Assembly: GCF_000373965.1 (NCBI RefSeq)
Contig: NZ_KB892835.1
Coordinates: 131,954 to 195,953, forward strand
Direction: 5' to 3'
Length of the DNA: 64,000 nt
Origin: Uliginosibacterium gangwonense DSM 18521
GTDB lineage: Bacteria > Pseudomonadota > Gammaproteobacteria > Burkholderiales > Rhodocyclaceae
Under the pieces are notes generated by a model, which was given only the letters and a program-made list of their open reading frames with translations, made no database searches and was not told the origin of the DNA. Positions within the stretch are counted from its first letter, which is position 1, and every line of letters begins with the position of its first letter. Both the position numbers and the translations under genes were made by a program. Positions 52,312 through 62,025 of the stretch are shown piece by piece.

Positions 52312-54504
52312 CTAGTGCACCGGGTTTGAATGCCGTGCCGGGGCACTACGCTGGGACAGATAGCTACCCAAGGTCTTGTCCGTCTTGAGGATGTGATTGA
52401 CCAGCCACTCGCGGAAGAACTGCATCATCTCCGCGCCAATCTGCTCGCCTGCATCAAAGCGGCGTTTGTATTCCACGGCCTTGTCGATGAGGGCGGCGTG
52501 TTTGGCCAGATGGTCGCGTTGTTCCGGGTAATGGGCACGCTCCATCAACTCGCCCTCGTGCTTGAAGTGGTATTGCGTATAGGCAAGCAATTCCTCAAGC
52601 ACCTTTGCAATGTCCGCTTTGTCGTTGACGTGGTACAGCGCAGCATGGAGTTGATTGAAAATGGCGATCAGCTTCTGGTGTTGGGCGTCGATGGATTCCA
52701 CGCCGACTGCAAAACGTGGCGACCATTCCAGATTGGTACTCGCTCCCAGCGTGGGGGAGGAAATCTCTCCTTCATCGGAAGGGTGACGAGTCTGGAAGCG
52801 TTCCGAGATATGTGCCAGCTCGGCTGAAGTCTTGTCCGCCCGGGTTGCCATCTGGGTGGTGGTGTCGACCATCTGCACGGCCTGTTTGGTGATCGAAAGC
52901 GTCTGGTTGACAGTCTCCACCACGGTATCGGCTGCGCTGGCCTGTTCAACAGCCACTTTGGCGAGGCGACTCATCTGCGAGACGACCTTCTCGGAGGTCT
53001 CGCGGAACTCCAGAAGCAGCGCTGCCATCTGCTCCACACTCTGAACACCACGCTCGACAATGGGCTTGGCACCATTCATGGTGGTAACCACTTTGTTGAT
53101 ACTGTTGCGGGTGGTGTCGATCATGCGGGTGATCTCTTCGGTGGCCGAGGAGGTGCGCACCGCCAGCTTGCGTACTTCGTCAGCGACCACGGCAAAACCG
53201 CGCCCCTGCTCTCCCGCGCGGGCAGCCTCAATGGCGGCATTCAATGCCAGCAGGTTGGTCTGATCGGCAATCTCCCGGATGGCTGACACGATGGAATTGA
53301 TGCTCTCCGCCTGATGGGCGAGGTCTTGCACCTCACCTGCCGAATCGTGGATGTTCTGTGAGATGAGCAGGATGTTTTCGGTGGTGTGGGCCATCATGTC
53401 GGCGCCGCTGATGGAGCTTTGCTCAATGGTATGGGCGCCTTCTTCTGTCTGGCGGGCCAATTCGGCCATCTGCTGCACGATGTCGCGCATGGTGTGCACA
53501 GAAGTCAGTACTTCATCTGAGGAGGTTTTCTGGAGCGAGAGTTGAACCCCCATGTTGGAAGCCTCTGCACTGAGAATCTTCATGTCGATTGCCAGTCGTT
53601 TGGCATGACCGACAATAATGCCCAGCAGTTGTTCAAGCTGGTGACGCATGACGTCCAGATTGCCCAGCAAGCTTTTCTCCTGGCCCGCAAGGTAGTGGAA
53701 TGTGGTGACCAGATCGCCATTGGCAATCCGTTGGACGGCTTCGGTCGCTGTCGATATCTCACCCCCCAGGGCACGCAACACCCAGCGATGGATGTAGGTG
53801 GCCGACAGCATGATGAGTACGACCCCCAGTGCAGCCGTGACGAGGATGATGCTTGCCAGTTTGAGGTAGGTACTTTGCAGGTCATCAATATAGACGCCAG
53901 AGCCGATGACCCAGCCCCAGGGCTCGAATTTTTTGACGAACGACAGCTTGGGATAGAGCGTCTTGCTCACGCCCCCCTCTTTGAGCGGCTTGGGCCATTC
54001 ATAGCTGACAAAGCCCTGGCCGCTGGCGCTCACGAGGTCAACAAAACTCGCAAAGAGGTTGTGCTCCTCATAGCTTATGGATTCTTTGTGCGCGATATCG
54101 TATTGGCCGGTGGCACGATTGAAGTTCGGACTGTCGAGCACTTTGCCGTCCAGGGCCGGTACGGTAGGGTGCATGATCATCTTCGGGTAAGGGCGCCCAA
54201 GGTCGTTGATCCAAATGTACTCATTGCCGGCGTAGCGCAAGGTTTTGATGGCTTGGCGGGCGGCTTCCTGCGCGGCTTCGTGACTGAGCGTGCCAGCTTG
54301 CTCGCGCTGCTGGAAGCCTGCCACAACACCGTGGGCAAGCTCGACCACGGTGATGAGCTGCGCTTCCTTGTCCTGGCGGATGTTGCTCTCCAGCATCCAT
54401 AAGGCGATGCCGCCAAGCAGGGCAAAACCCAGCAGGGATACCAAGGGAACCAGCAGGAGGCGAACCTTGAGCGATCCCGATTGGATGGCATGCATGATCT
54501 TCAT
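52312..54504 (-). CDS. Methyl-accepting chemotaxis protein fused to a C-terminal hemerythrin domain
   Basis: 730 residues. Membrane helix 1, a periplasmic sCache_2 domain (YIWINDLGRPYPKMIMHP, FVKKFEPWGWVIGSGVYI), helix 2, HAMP, and a signalling domain ([32 protein letters not shown]). A C-terminal bacteriohemerythrin (about 595-720) carries diiron ligands in IDAQHQKL, YHFKHEGELM, HLAKHAAL and NHILKTDKTLG. The fusion suggests a receptor that reads a periplasmic ligand and cytoplasmic oxygen or redox state together. ATG 54504 has GAGGG upstream. A GCCGATAA box (54592-54585) resembles a flagellar sigma-28 -10 element but lacks a good -35. Confidence 0.92.
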   Translation of the reverse strand: MKIMHAIQSGSLKVRLLLVPLVSLLGFALLGGIALWMLESNIRQDKEAQLITVVELAHGVVAGFQQREQAGTLSHEAAQEAARQAIKTLRYAGNEYIWINDLGRPYPKMIMHPTVPALDGKVLDSPNFNRATGQYDIAHKESISYEEHNLFASFVDLVSASGQGFVSYEWPKPLKEGGVSKTLYPKLSFVKKFEPWGWVIGSGVYIDDLQSTYLKLASIILVTAALGVVLIMLSATYIHRWVLRALGGEISTATEAVQRIANGDLVTTFHYLAGQEKSLLGNLDVMRHQLEQLLGIIVGHAKRLAIDMKILSAEASNMGVQLSLQKTSSDEVLTSVHTMRDIVQQMAELARQTEEGAHTIEQSSISGADMMAHTTENILLISQNIHDSAGEVQDLAHQAESINSIVSAIREIADQTNLLALNAAIEAARAGEQGRGFAVVADEVRKLAVRTSSATEEITRMIDTTRNSINKVVTTMNGAKPIVERGVQSVEQMAALLLEFRETSEKVVSQMSRLAKVAVEQASAADTVVETVNQTLSITKQAVQMVDTTTQMATRADKTSAELAHISERFQTRHPSDEGEISSPTLGASTNLEWSPRFAVGVESIDAQHQKLIAIFNQLHAALYHVNDKADIAKVLEELLAYTQYHFKHEGELMERAHYPEQRDHLAKHAALIDKAVEYKRRFDAGEQIGAEMMQFFREWLVNHILKTDKTLGSYLSQRSAPARHSNPVH

Positions 54505-54637
54505 GATGGAGAATCCCTCGCAGCACATGGCAGTAGCCATGGACAGAAAGCATTGTGCCCTATCATGCAATGACCAATAGGGCTTTATCGGCTCAAAGGA
54601 CCATCAGGGCAGGCTTTTGAGGATCAGGCAGGTGCCA

Positions 54638-56062
54638 TCACCTGCCCGCGTAGAGCCATTGCAGCAAGGCTTCCACCGCCGGTTCGCCGTTCCCTGCCTT
54701 GGGGTGGTTGATGATCAGGGCGAATGCTTTCCACTGGCCTTGGGCATCCAGCAGATAACCGGCTGCACTTTTGACGCCATCCAGTGTGCCGGTCTTCACG
54801 TAGCCACGCCCGGCCAGCGGGGTGTTGGGCAGGCGAGAGCGCATGGTGCCGTCTGCCCCCACCACGGGTTGCGCGGCAACAAACTCCGGCATGCGCGGGC
54901 TGTGCCATGCAGCCTGCAACAAGGCGCCAAGCTGTGCCGTGGTAGTACGTTCGCTACGCGAGAGGCCTGAACCATTTTCAAAGACCCATTGTGTGGCGTC
55001 CAGGCCCTGCTGTGTCATCCAGGGCAGCAGCCGGGCCAGACTGCGCTCGGCCGTTAGGGGGGTGCCACTGTCATCGTTGCCCAGGGAGAGAAAGACCATG
55101 CGGGCCATGACGTTGTTGGACCACTTGTCCATGTCGCGCAGGACCTCAGGCAGCGTGGGTGACTGCCAGACCGAGAAGGGCTCGGGCAGCTCGGCGGGCA
55201 ATGCTTCGCTACGCACCTCCCCACTCCAGGTGCCCCCCAGCTCTTGCCATTGGGCCCGGATGACCGCGCCTGTCCAGCGCAGGCTGTCACCCACGGCCAG
55301 ATTGAAGATCTTTTCCCCGCAGCTGGCAGGCAGCTTGCCCTCCAGACTCAACATGAAGCCTTTGCCCTCGGCCCGGAAGCTGCCGCGCAGCCCACTGCGC
55401 CAGTCTACGCAGGGGCCGTTGCTGGCCCGGATGCGGTTCTGGATGCGCAGGGGGGCTGCCGGATTGAGGCTGACGACATCCACGCCACCATTGGCCAGCC
55501 CAGGACTCAGGCGTACCGATAAGGCGCCAAAGTTCGTCAGGAAGGCGTCGGGCAAGGCGTTGTAGGCACGGTGCGGCGCATCGTCAAATTGCGAAGCGGG
55601 TGTGGAGGGCAGCAGCAGGCTGCGGTCAATGACAATGTCACCCTGGATGTCACGCAGCCCCCGGGCGCGCCAGTCCCGCAGCCATTGGCCGAGGCGGTCC
55701 CAGGACATATCAGGGTCGCCACTGGCTGCGATCAGCACGTTCCCGGTCAGGCGCCCATTGTTCAGCTCGCCGCCCAGCCAGGCGCGCGTTTTCCAGGTGT
55801 AGGCGCTGCCCAGCATATCCAGTGCGGCATAGCTGGTGATGAGCTTCATGACCGAAGCCGGATTCATCAACTGCTGGGCATTGTGCTGTATCAGTGGCTC
55901 GCCGCCGCTGGCGGGCGCTACCCACAGGGCCACCCCGTCGGGGGATATGCCTGCGTCACGCAAGGGTTGGTTGAGTGCATCAGGCAAGGCGGCCTGGGCA
56001 GAGAGCGAGATGGCGGCAAAGCCCGCCAGACTCAGGCGGTACAGGGAATGGATCAGCGTCAT
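54638..56062 (-). CDS. dacB: D-alanyl-D-alanine carboxypeptidase/endopeptidase (PBP4 type)
   Basis: 474 residues with a signal peptide (LAGFAAISLSAQA). The penicillin-binding motifs are SVMK (Ser70-Lys73), SNN (315-317) and KTG (423-425), with the large insert between the first two that marks class C PBP4. It trims or cleaves peptidoglycan cross-links in the periplasm. A hairpin, GGCAGGTG/CACCTGCC, straddles its stop codon. It is last in a run of minus-strand genes, 43 bases after a LysR gene. Confidence 0.95.
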   Translation of the reverse strand: MTLIHSLYRLSLAGFAAISLSAQAALPDALNQPLRDAGISPDGVALWVAPASGGEPLIQHNAQQLMNPASVMKLITSYAALDMLGSAYTWKTRAWLGGELNNGRLTGNVLIAASGDPDMSWDRLGQWLRDWRARGLRDIQGDIVIDRSLLLPSTPASQFDDAPHRAYNALPDAFLTNFGALSVRLSPGLANGGVDVVSLNPAAPLRIQNRIRASNGPCVDWRSGLRGSFRAEGKGFMLSLEGKLPASCGEKIFNLAVGDSLRWTGAVIRAQWQELGGTWSGEVRSEALPAELPEPFSVWQSPTLPEVLRDMDKWSNNVMARMVFLSLGNDDSGTPLTAERSLARLLPWMTQQGLDATQWVFENGSGLSRSERTTTAQLGALLQAAWHSPRMPEFVAAQPVVGADGTMRSRLPNTPLAGRGYVKTGTLDGVKSAAGYLLDAQGQWKAFALIINHPKAGNGEPAVEALLQWLYAGR

Positions 56063-56105
56063 GCCCTGATTGTAGCGTGGCGCAGAGCCTGGATGAATGT
56101 TGGTA

Positions 56106-56978
56106 TTAACCGATCATCGCTTCAAAGGCCAGCGCGCTCTGGCTCTGTGGGCGACGTGGCAGGCGCAGGCGGTACAGTTCGCGTGAGAGCGCGCCCTGTT
56201 CCAGCTCCAGCGCGGTAATCCGCCCCAAGGCAAGGGAATCGGCTGCTGCGACCTGCGGGACGATGGCAATGCCCAAGTTGGCCACCGCCATCTGCACAAT
56301 GATCTCGTTGCTGCCCGCTTCCAGGGTGCGCTTGGGGGCGATGCCTAGGCGGCTCAGTTCGCTTTCCACCACGTCGCGGCTGCCTGAGCCGGGTTCGCGC
56401 AGCAACCACAGTTCATCGGCCAGATCGACCGCGCGAATCTGCTTGCGCCCGGCAAGATGGGAATCCTTGGCGGCAATCACCACCAGGGCCTCGCGCCGCC
56501 AGGGGCGCACTTCCAGGCGTTCGTCCTCCACCGGGCCTTCCACCAGCGCTACATCCACATCGCAATCGAGCAGCCATTGCGCCACTCTTTGCGTGTTGCC
56601 CGAGAGCAGGCGTACTGCAATGCCTGGGTAGCGCTGCGAGAAATCTGCGATATATTTTGGGAGCCAATAGGCTGCAATGGTACTGCTCGCTCCGATGGTT
56701 AATCCACCGCGTTCCAGTTCGGAATAGGCCTGCACGGCTTCAACGGCGGCACGCTCCATGGCGAAAATGCCGCGCGCGTATTTGTAGAGCATCTGCCCGG
56801 CTTCCGATGGGCGAAAGCTGCGCCCGCCGCGCTCCAGCAGTATCACGTCAAGCTGGGATTCCAGTTCCCGCACCGCCTTGGAGACCGCAGGCTGGCTTAC
56901 CCCCAGCACTTCGGCAGCGCGGGAAAAGCTTTTCTGTTCAACGACAGCGGCATAGATGCGGAGCAGGTGCAGGTTCAT
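56106..56978 (-). CDS. LysR-family transcriptional regulator (CysB/CbbR-like branch)
   Basis: 290 residues: an N-terminal winged helix-turn-helix (YAAVVEQKSFSRAAEVLGVSQPAVSKAVREL) and a substrate-binding domain with SGNTQRVAQWLLDCDVDVALVEGP and ANLGIAIVPQVAA. It lies 7 bases after ubiH and on the same strand, not divergent from an obvious target, so its regulon cannot be guessed. It may be transcribed with the ubiH-pepP group. Confidence 0.92.
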   Translation of the reverse strand: MNLHLLRIYAAVVEQKSFSRAAEVLGVSQPAVSKAVRELESQLDVILLERGGRSFRPSEAGQMLYKYARGIFAMERAAVEAVQAYSELERGGLTIGASSTIAAYWLPKYIADFSQRYPGIAVRLLSGNTQRVAQWLLDCDVDVALVEGPVEDERLEVRPWRREALVVIAAKDSHLAGRKQIRAVDLADELWLLREPGSGSRDVVESELSRLGIAPKRTLEAGSNEIIVQMAVANLGIAIVPQVAAADSLALGRITALELEQGALSRELYRLRLPRRPQSQSALAFEAMIG

Positions 56979-56985
56979 GGCAGTA

Positions 56986-58122
56986 TCAGGGCAGGGCGCG
57001 GGCGCCGTAAATCATGCGGCGGGCGAGAAAACGCCGCAAGGGGGGCAGCGCATCCAGCGCAGCCAAGCCCAGCCCGCGCACAAACGGCAGGCCGGGGAGC
57101 GAACTGCCAAAGGTGCGGATCAGCGCATCGGAAAACCCCGCTGCTGCAAAGCGATCCAGTTGGCGGCCACGGCCATAGGCACGCAGCACGGAGGCCGCGC
57201 CAGGATCGCTAGCCTCCCGCAGGGCATCGGCGAGTTCCCAGGCATCGCGCAAAGCCAGATTGAGCCCTTGGCCTGCCACCGGGTGCAGGGTTTGCGCGGC
57301 GTTGCCAAGCCAGACGGTGCGCTCCCCCACTGTGTTGACGCGCATCTTGAGCGCCAGGGGATAGCTGGCCCGCTCGCTGATGCCGGTAAAACGTACACGC
57401 GTGCCAAAATGGGTCTGCAAAGCCGCGAGCCAATCTGCATCGGGGGCATCAAGCAGCGCATCGGCTTCGTCCAGCGCACGGGTCCAGACCACGGCGTAGT
57501 CCTGCCCCAGGGGCAGCAGGGCGACCGGGCCAGCGGGGGTGAAGCGCTCGTAGGCCAGATTGTTGTGGGGGGCTGCGATGCTGGCGCGGCAGAGCAGGGC
57601 GCGTTGCCGGTAATCATGCGTGAGCATGTCTTTGGCATTGCGCACGCTGCCCTCGCAGCACAGTGCCAGGCTGCAGTAATGTTCCTGTGGGCGGTCTTCG
57701 CCTGCAATGCGCAGCACAATGCCATGTGCATCCGGCAGCAGTGTCTCGACGGGCGAGGCAAAGTGCAGAGGAATGCCTTCGGCTTCGACCTTGCGCCGCA
57801 GCATGACAATGAGATCACGGGCGGGCAGCACGTAGCCTAGCGCAGCCAAGCCATGCTCGGCGGCATCCATCAAAGTGCGGCCCGGCGCTCCTTGTTGCGA
57901 GACATGGATGTGGCGGATCGGAGTGCACAGCCGTTCCGGCCAGGCATCAATGCTACGCAGGATCTGGCGGCTGCCTTCTGACAAGGCCAGTACACGCGAT
58001 TCTGTCAGGGGGGCGTCTGCGGCGCGGGCATCAAAGATGCGCACCGCCTGCCCCTGGCGATGAAGCAGCAATGCGGTGGCAAGGCCCAGCGGCCCGGCCC
58101 CGACGATGCCGATGTCAGCCAT
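56986..58122 (-). CDS. ubiH: UbiH-family FAD-dependent ubiquinone hydroxylase
   Basis: 378 residues. The dinucleotide motif GIVGAGPLGLATALLLHRQG opens the protein. The second FAD motif is WLGNAAQTLHPVAGQGLNLALRDAWELAD, the signature of UbiH/UbiF/VisC/COQ6 hydroxylases. It hydroxylates the ring of a ubiquinone precursor. It overlaps pepP by 8 bases, and the pepP-ubiH pairing is common in proteobacteria. Which ring position it acts on cannot be told from sequence. Confidence 0.88.
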   Translation of the reverse strand: MADIGIVGAGPLGLATALLLHRQGQAVRIFDARAADAPLTESRVLALSEGSRQILRSIDAWPERLCTPIRHIHVSQQGAPGRTLMDAAEHGLAALGYVLPARDLIVMLRRKVEAEGIPLHFASPVETLLPDAHGIVLRIAGEDRPQEHYCSLALCCEGSVRNAKDMLTHDYRQRALLCRASIAAPHNNLAYERFTPAGPVALLPLGQDYAVVWTRALDEADALLDAPDADWLAALQTHFGTRVRFTGISERASYPLALKMRVNTVGERTVWLGNAAQTLHPVAGQGLNLALRDAWELADALREASDPGAASVLRAYGRGRQLDRFAAAGFSDALIRTFGSSLPGLPFVRGLGLAALDALPPLRRFLARRMIYGARALP

Positions 58123-59467
58123 GTTCCCGGGCCTCGGCCATCAACGCTTCGATTTCGGCTACCTTGCTGGGTACGGCGGCAGTCAGGTTCTCATGCCCAT
58201 CGTTGGTGATCAGGATATTGTCTTCAATGCGCACCCCTACATTCCAGAAGGCCTCTGGCACATCGTCTGCGGCGCGGATGTAGCAGCCCGGCTCAATGGT
58301 CAGTACCATGCCTGGGCGCAGCGGGCGCCACAGGTTGTTGACCTTGTACTCGCCCGCGTCATGCACATCCAGGCCCAGCCAGTGGCTGGTTCGATGCATG
58401 TAGAAGCGGCGGAAGCTGCCGCTCTCCAGCACACTATCCAGGCTGCCTTGCAGCAGGCCTAGGTCCAGCATGCCTTGTACAAGCACCTTGACCGCAGCAT
58501 CGTGCGGCGCGCTGAACGAAGCGTTGGGCTGGCAGGCGGCGATGGCTGCGTCTTGCGAGGCCAGCACCAGTTCATAGACTGCTTTGGCGCCACCGCTGAA
58601 ACGTCCACCGATGGGGAAGGTGCGGGTGATGTCAGAAGCATAGCCATCGAGTTCGCAGCCTGCGTCGATCAGCAGGAGTTCCCCCTCCTGCATCTGGCGC
58701 GAATTGGCGTTGTAATGCAGTACGCAGGCATTGGGGCCACTGGCAACGATGGAGTTGTAGGCCACCGATTGGCTGCCATGACGGCGGAATTCGTGCAGCA
58801 GTTCGGCTTCGATCTCATACTCGAACATGCCGGGGCGGGTAGCGCGCATAGCGCGGCGATGAGCGCCGGTGTTGATGGCAGCCGAGCGGCGCATGATGTC
58901 GAGTTCATGCGCGTCTTTGAAAAGCCGCATTTCATCCAGCAAGGTGTGCACGTTGCGGATGTCCGCAGGGGCGCGCACCCCGCTGCGGGCATTGGCCCGT
59001 ACCGTGTTCAGACCGGCGAAGATACGGTCGTCAAACTCCTTGTCTTCGGCCAGGGCATACCAAAGCGCGTTCTGGTTGCCGAGTAGCTCCGGCAGGCGCT
59101 GATCAAATTCATCAATCGAATAGGCCTCATCCACACCCACCAGGGTGCAGGCAGCCTCGGGGCCGTGACGGAAACCGTCCCAAGTCTCACGTTCCAGATT
59201 CTTGGGCAGGCAGAACAGGATGCTGCGCGTGCTCTCACCCACCAGCATCACCAGCACGGCGCCGGGTTCGGTAAAGCCGGTCAGGTAGTGGAAATAACTG
59301 TCGAAACGATAGGGGTGATCGTTGTCACGGTTACGCATGCGCTCTGGCGCAGTCGGAACGATCACGACCCCTCCGCCACAACAACCGACTCGCTCAGCAA
59401 GGCGGGTACGGCGTGCTGAATGGGGGGCGAGAAGCGTGATTGCAGTCGGGCGGGTCGGATTATTCAT
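58115..59467 (-). CDS. pepP: Xaa-Pro aminopeptidase (aminopeptidase P)
   Basis: 450 residues, the PepP length. The N-terminal domain has NDHPYRFDSYFHYLTGF. The C-terminal pita-bread domain carries the dimetal ligands: LIDAGCELDGYASDITRTFP (two aspartates), MHRTSHWLGLDVHDAGEY (histidine), TIEPGCYI and GVRIEDN (glutamates). It removes N-terminal residues followed by proline. It overlaps murU by 4 bases and ubiH by 8. Confidence 0.96.
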   Translation of the reverse strand: MNNPTRPTAITLLAPHSARRTRLAERVGCCGGGVVIVPTAPERMRNRDNDHPYRFDSYFHYLTGFTEPGAVLVMLVGESTRSILFCLPKNLERETWDGFRHGPEAACTLVGVDEAYSIDEFDQRLPELLGNQNALWYALAEDKEFDDRIFAGLNTVRANARSGVRAPADIRNVHTLLDEMRLFKDAHELDIMRRSAAINTGAHRRAMRATRPGMFEYEIEAELLHEFRRHGSQSVAYNSIVASGPNACVLHYNANSRQMQEGELLLIDAGCELDGYASDITRTFPIGGRFSGGAKAVYELVLASQDAAIAACQPNASFSAPHDAAVKVLVQGMLDLGLLQGSLDSVLESGSFRRFYMHRTSHWLGLDVHDAGEYKVNNLWRPLRPGMVLTIEPGCYIRAADDVPEAFWNVGVRIEDNILITNDGHENLTAAVPSKVAEIEALMAEAREHG

Positions 59468-60198
59468 GATTCTTCTGCGGCAGGGGTTGTTGGAGGTTCT
59501 GGAGTAGGTTGTAACGCAAGGCTGAGTTCGTTGTCCAGCAAAGCGAGGCGTTCCGGGGTGCCCACGTCTTCCCAGCGGCCCGTGAAGCGCTCACCGCTGA
59601 CGTGTCCGGCACGAATGGCTTCCCTGAGCAAAGAAACGAGCTTGGCTTTTTCGCCTGGCTGCACCTTGGCAAAAAATTCAGGGCGATAGATGCCGATGCC
59701 CGAGAAGGTCAGACGCGAGCCTTCCTCGTCGGTCAGCTGTCCGCCCATGTCGAGCACGAAGTCACCTTCCGGGTGGTGTGGTGGATTGGGCACCAGCACG
59801 AGGTGTGCATGCTTGCCGTGGGTGACACGCGTGAGTGCGCGGGCAATGAAAGGGGCGTAATCAATGTCGCAGTACGCGTCCCCACTGACAACCAGGAAGG
59901 GGCCATCGCCCAGCAGCGGCAGGGCGTTGGCAACGCCCCCGGCAGTTTCCAGGGCCAGCACTTCTTCGGAATACTGGATGTGGACGCCATAACGGCAGCC
60001 ATCGCCCAAGGCGGTTTCAATGCGATGCCCCAGGTGAGCGTGGTTGATGACCAGCTCGGTAATGCCAGCCCGTGCCAAGCGCTCGATATGCCAGCCGATC
60101 AGTGACTTGTTGCCCACCCGCAGCAGGGGCTTGGGGGTGTGGTCGGTAAGCGGGCGCATGCGTTCGCCGCGCCCGGCGGCAAGGATCATGGCCTTCAT
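59464..60198 (-). CDS. murU: Sugar-phosphate nucleotidyltransferase, MurU-like
   Basis: 244 residues. The nucleotide-binding motif LAAGRGERMRPLTDHTPKPLL opens a Rossmann-like transferase fold, and the metal/substrate segment is VVSGDAYCDIDY. Closest by size and motifs to MurU, which makes UDP-MurNAc from MurNAc-1-phosphate in cell-wall recycling. Its usual partner amgK is not adjacent, so another sugar-1-phosphate is possible. The C-terminus has a Pro/Thr-rich tail. It overlaps phoH and pepP by 4 bases each. Confidence 0.82.
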   Translation of the reverse strand: MKAMILAAGRGERMRPLTDHTPKPLLRVGNKSLIGWHIERLARAGITELVINHAHLGHRIETALGDGCRYGVHIQYSEEVLALETAGGVANALPLLGDGPFLVVSGDAYCDIDYAPFIARALTRVTHGKHAHLVLVPNPPHHPEGDFVLDMGGQLTDEEGSRLTFSGIGIYRPEFFAKVQPGEKAKLVSLLREAIRAGHVSGERFTGRWEDVGTPERLALLDNELSLALQPTPEPPTTPAAEES

Positions 60199-61181
60199 TG
60201 CGGATTCTCCCGAGGCTGCTGGGCGTGCTCATACGCGTCAACGATGCGGGCGACCAGCGGGTGGCGTACCACATCTTCCTTGAGGAACTGGGTAAAGGCA
60301 ATGCCACGCACACCGGAGAGAATCTTTGCCGCGTCGACCAAGCCGCTGCGGTGGCCGCGTGGCAGGTCAACCTGAGTCACGTCCCCGGTCACCACGGCGC
60401 GGGCGCCGATGCCGATCCGGGTGAGGAACATCTTCATCTGCTCGGGCGTTGTGTTCTGCGCTTCATCCAATATGATGAAGGAATGATTCAGGGTACGCCC
60501 CCGCATGAAGGCCAAGGGCGCGATCTCAATGCACTGGCGCTCGAAGAGCTTGGCCACGCGGTCAAAACCCATCAGGTCGTAGAGCGCGTCATACAGGGGG
60601 CGCAGGTAGGGGTCTACCTTTTGTGCCAGATCGCCGGGCAAAAAGCCCAGGCGCTCCCCGGCCTCCACCGCAGGGCGGGTGAGGATGATGCGCTCGACCT
60701 GCTGGCGCTCAAAGGCATCCACGGCACAGGCCACGGCGAGGTAGGTTTTCCCTGTGCCTGCCGGGCCAATCCCGAAGGTGATGTCGTGTTCTTGGATGTT
60801 GCGGATGTATTCCACCTGCCGTGGCGTGCGCCCATGCAGATCGCCCTTGCGGGTGAGGAGCCCGGTGGCCAGATTGAGCGCCTGATTGGCGTTGTTCTGC
60901 TCAATCAGTCCCAGCTGGATCTGTGCCACATCCAGTGCGGAGGTGGCCTGCTCGTAGAACTTGCGCAGCGCCTGAGCGGCGCGCTGTACCTGCACGGCAT
61001 CCCCACGCAGTTTGAAGTGTTCGCCACGCCGCGAGATAATGATGTCAAATCCGGCCTCGATCTGGCGCAGATTTTCGTCCAGCACGCCACACAGGTTGGC
61101 GAGCCGGGCGTTGTCCGGCGGAGTCAGGGTGAGATCGATCGAGCGGAGTTTGCTCGGTGCAGCCGGGGCGTCTGTGGGCAT
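60195..61181 (-). CDS. phoH: PhoH-like ATPase (YbeZ)
   Basis: 328 residues. An N-terminal KH-like region (about 30-110) is followed by the PhoH ATPase with Walker A GPAGTGKTYLA and Walker B FIILDEAQNTTPEQMKMFLTRIG. It is thought to act with the RNase YbeY in RNA and ribosome quality control. ybeY usually follows it; here murU does, with a 4-base overlap. ATG 61181 fits the family start better than an in-frame upstream ATG. Confidence 0.92.
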   Translation of the reverse strand: MPTDAPAAPSKLRSIDLTLTPPDNARLANLCGVLDENLRQIEAGFDIIISRRGEHFKLRGDAVQVQRAAQALRKFYEQATSALDVAQIQLGLIEQNNANQALNLATGLLTRKGDLHGRTPRQVEYIRNIQEHDITFGIGPAGTGKTYLAVACAVDAFERQQVERIILTRPAVEAGERLGFLPGDLAQKVDPYLRPLYDALYDLMGFDRVAKLFERQCIEIAPLAFMRGRTLNHSFIILDEAQNTTPEQMKMFLTRIGIGARAVVTGDVTQVDLPRGHRSGLVDAAKILSGVRGIAFTQFLKEDVVRHPLVARIVDAYEHAQQPRENPQ

Positions 61182-61197
61182 AGTGGGGATTGAAGTC

Positions 61198-61962
61198 CTA
61201 TAGCATGTTCCGGAGGAATTCCCGGGTACGCGGGTGCTGTGGATCGGCAAAGAGTTCCTCAGCCGGGCGTTCTTCCAGGATCAGGCCATGATCCATGAAG
61301 ATCACGCGGCTGGCTACTTCGCGGGCAAAGGCCATTTCGTGGGTCACCACCAGCATGGTCATGTGCTCTTCGGCCAACTGGCGCATGGTGCGTAACACTT
61401 CGCCGGTCAGCTCAGGGTCTAGGGCCGAGGTCGGCTCGTCGAAGAGCATGATATCCGGCTCCATGGCCAGGGCCCGGGCAATGGCCACACGCTGCTTCTG
61501 CCCGCCCGAGAGGCGTGCGGGGTAGCTGTCGCGCTTGGCGGCGAGCCCCACCTTGTGGAGCAGCTCTTCGGCCTTGGGGATGATCTCGTCACGCTTGATG
61601 CCTTTGACCGTCATCGGCGCTTCGATGATGTTCTGCAATACGGTCAGGTGCGGGAACAGGTTGAACTGCTGGAATACCATGCCCATCTTGCGGCAAATAC
61701 GGCGAACATCGGCGTCTGGCATATAGTGGCAATGACCCTGCTCATCGGTGCGGGCCATGACTTCACCTTCGATGGCAATCTGCCCTCTGTTGATCAGCTC
61801 CAAGTGGTTCAGGCAGCGCAAAAAAGTGCTCTTGCCCGAACCGGAAGGGCCGATCATGGCGATCACCTCGCCTTTTTGCATGCTCAGCGAAACGCCCTTG
61901 AGCACCTCCACCGAACCAAAGCGTTTGTGGAGGTTGTCGGCGTGAATCATGGTCGAACTCAT
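61198..61962 (-). CDS. Polar amino-acid ABC transporter, ATP-binding subunit
   Basis: About 254 residues with Walker [20 protein letters not shown]-loop [13 protein letters not shown], signature [15 protein letters not shown] and Walker [15 protein letters not shown], all typical of GlnQ/HisP/ArtP. A strip around residues 60-75 ([18 protein letters not shown]) is slightly longer than usual. ATG 61962 gives the family length; an ATG at 62022, three bases after the permease stop, would add 20 residues. Neither has a strong ribosome site. It energises uptake through the adjacent permease. Confidence 0.92.
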   Translation of the reverse strand: MSSTMIHADNLHKRFGSVEVLKGVSLSMQKGEVIAMIGPSGSGKSTFLRCLNHLELINRGQIAIEGEVMARTDEQGHCHYMPDADVRRICRKMGMVFQQFNLFPHLTVLQNIIEAPMTVKGIKRDEIIPKAEELLHKVGLAAKRDSYPARLSGGQKQRVAIARALAMEPDIMLFDEPTSALDPELTGEVLRTMRQLAEEHMTMLVVTHEMAFAREVASRVIFMDHGLILEERPAEELFADPQHPRTREFLRNML

Positions 61963-62025
61963 ATCAATGTCGTGCGGTCCGGCTGCGATGAAGGGACTGG
62001 CTGGAAACGTAGAGGCTGGCATGGC

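Noticed and set aside
54585-54592. GCCGATAA box as a confident sigma-28 promoter for the hemerythrin MCP
   Set aside because: The -10 match is exact but no TAAA-like -35 lies at the proper spacing, so it is mentioned only as a possibility.
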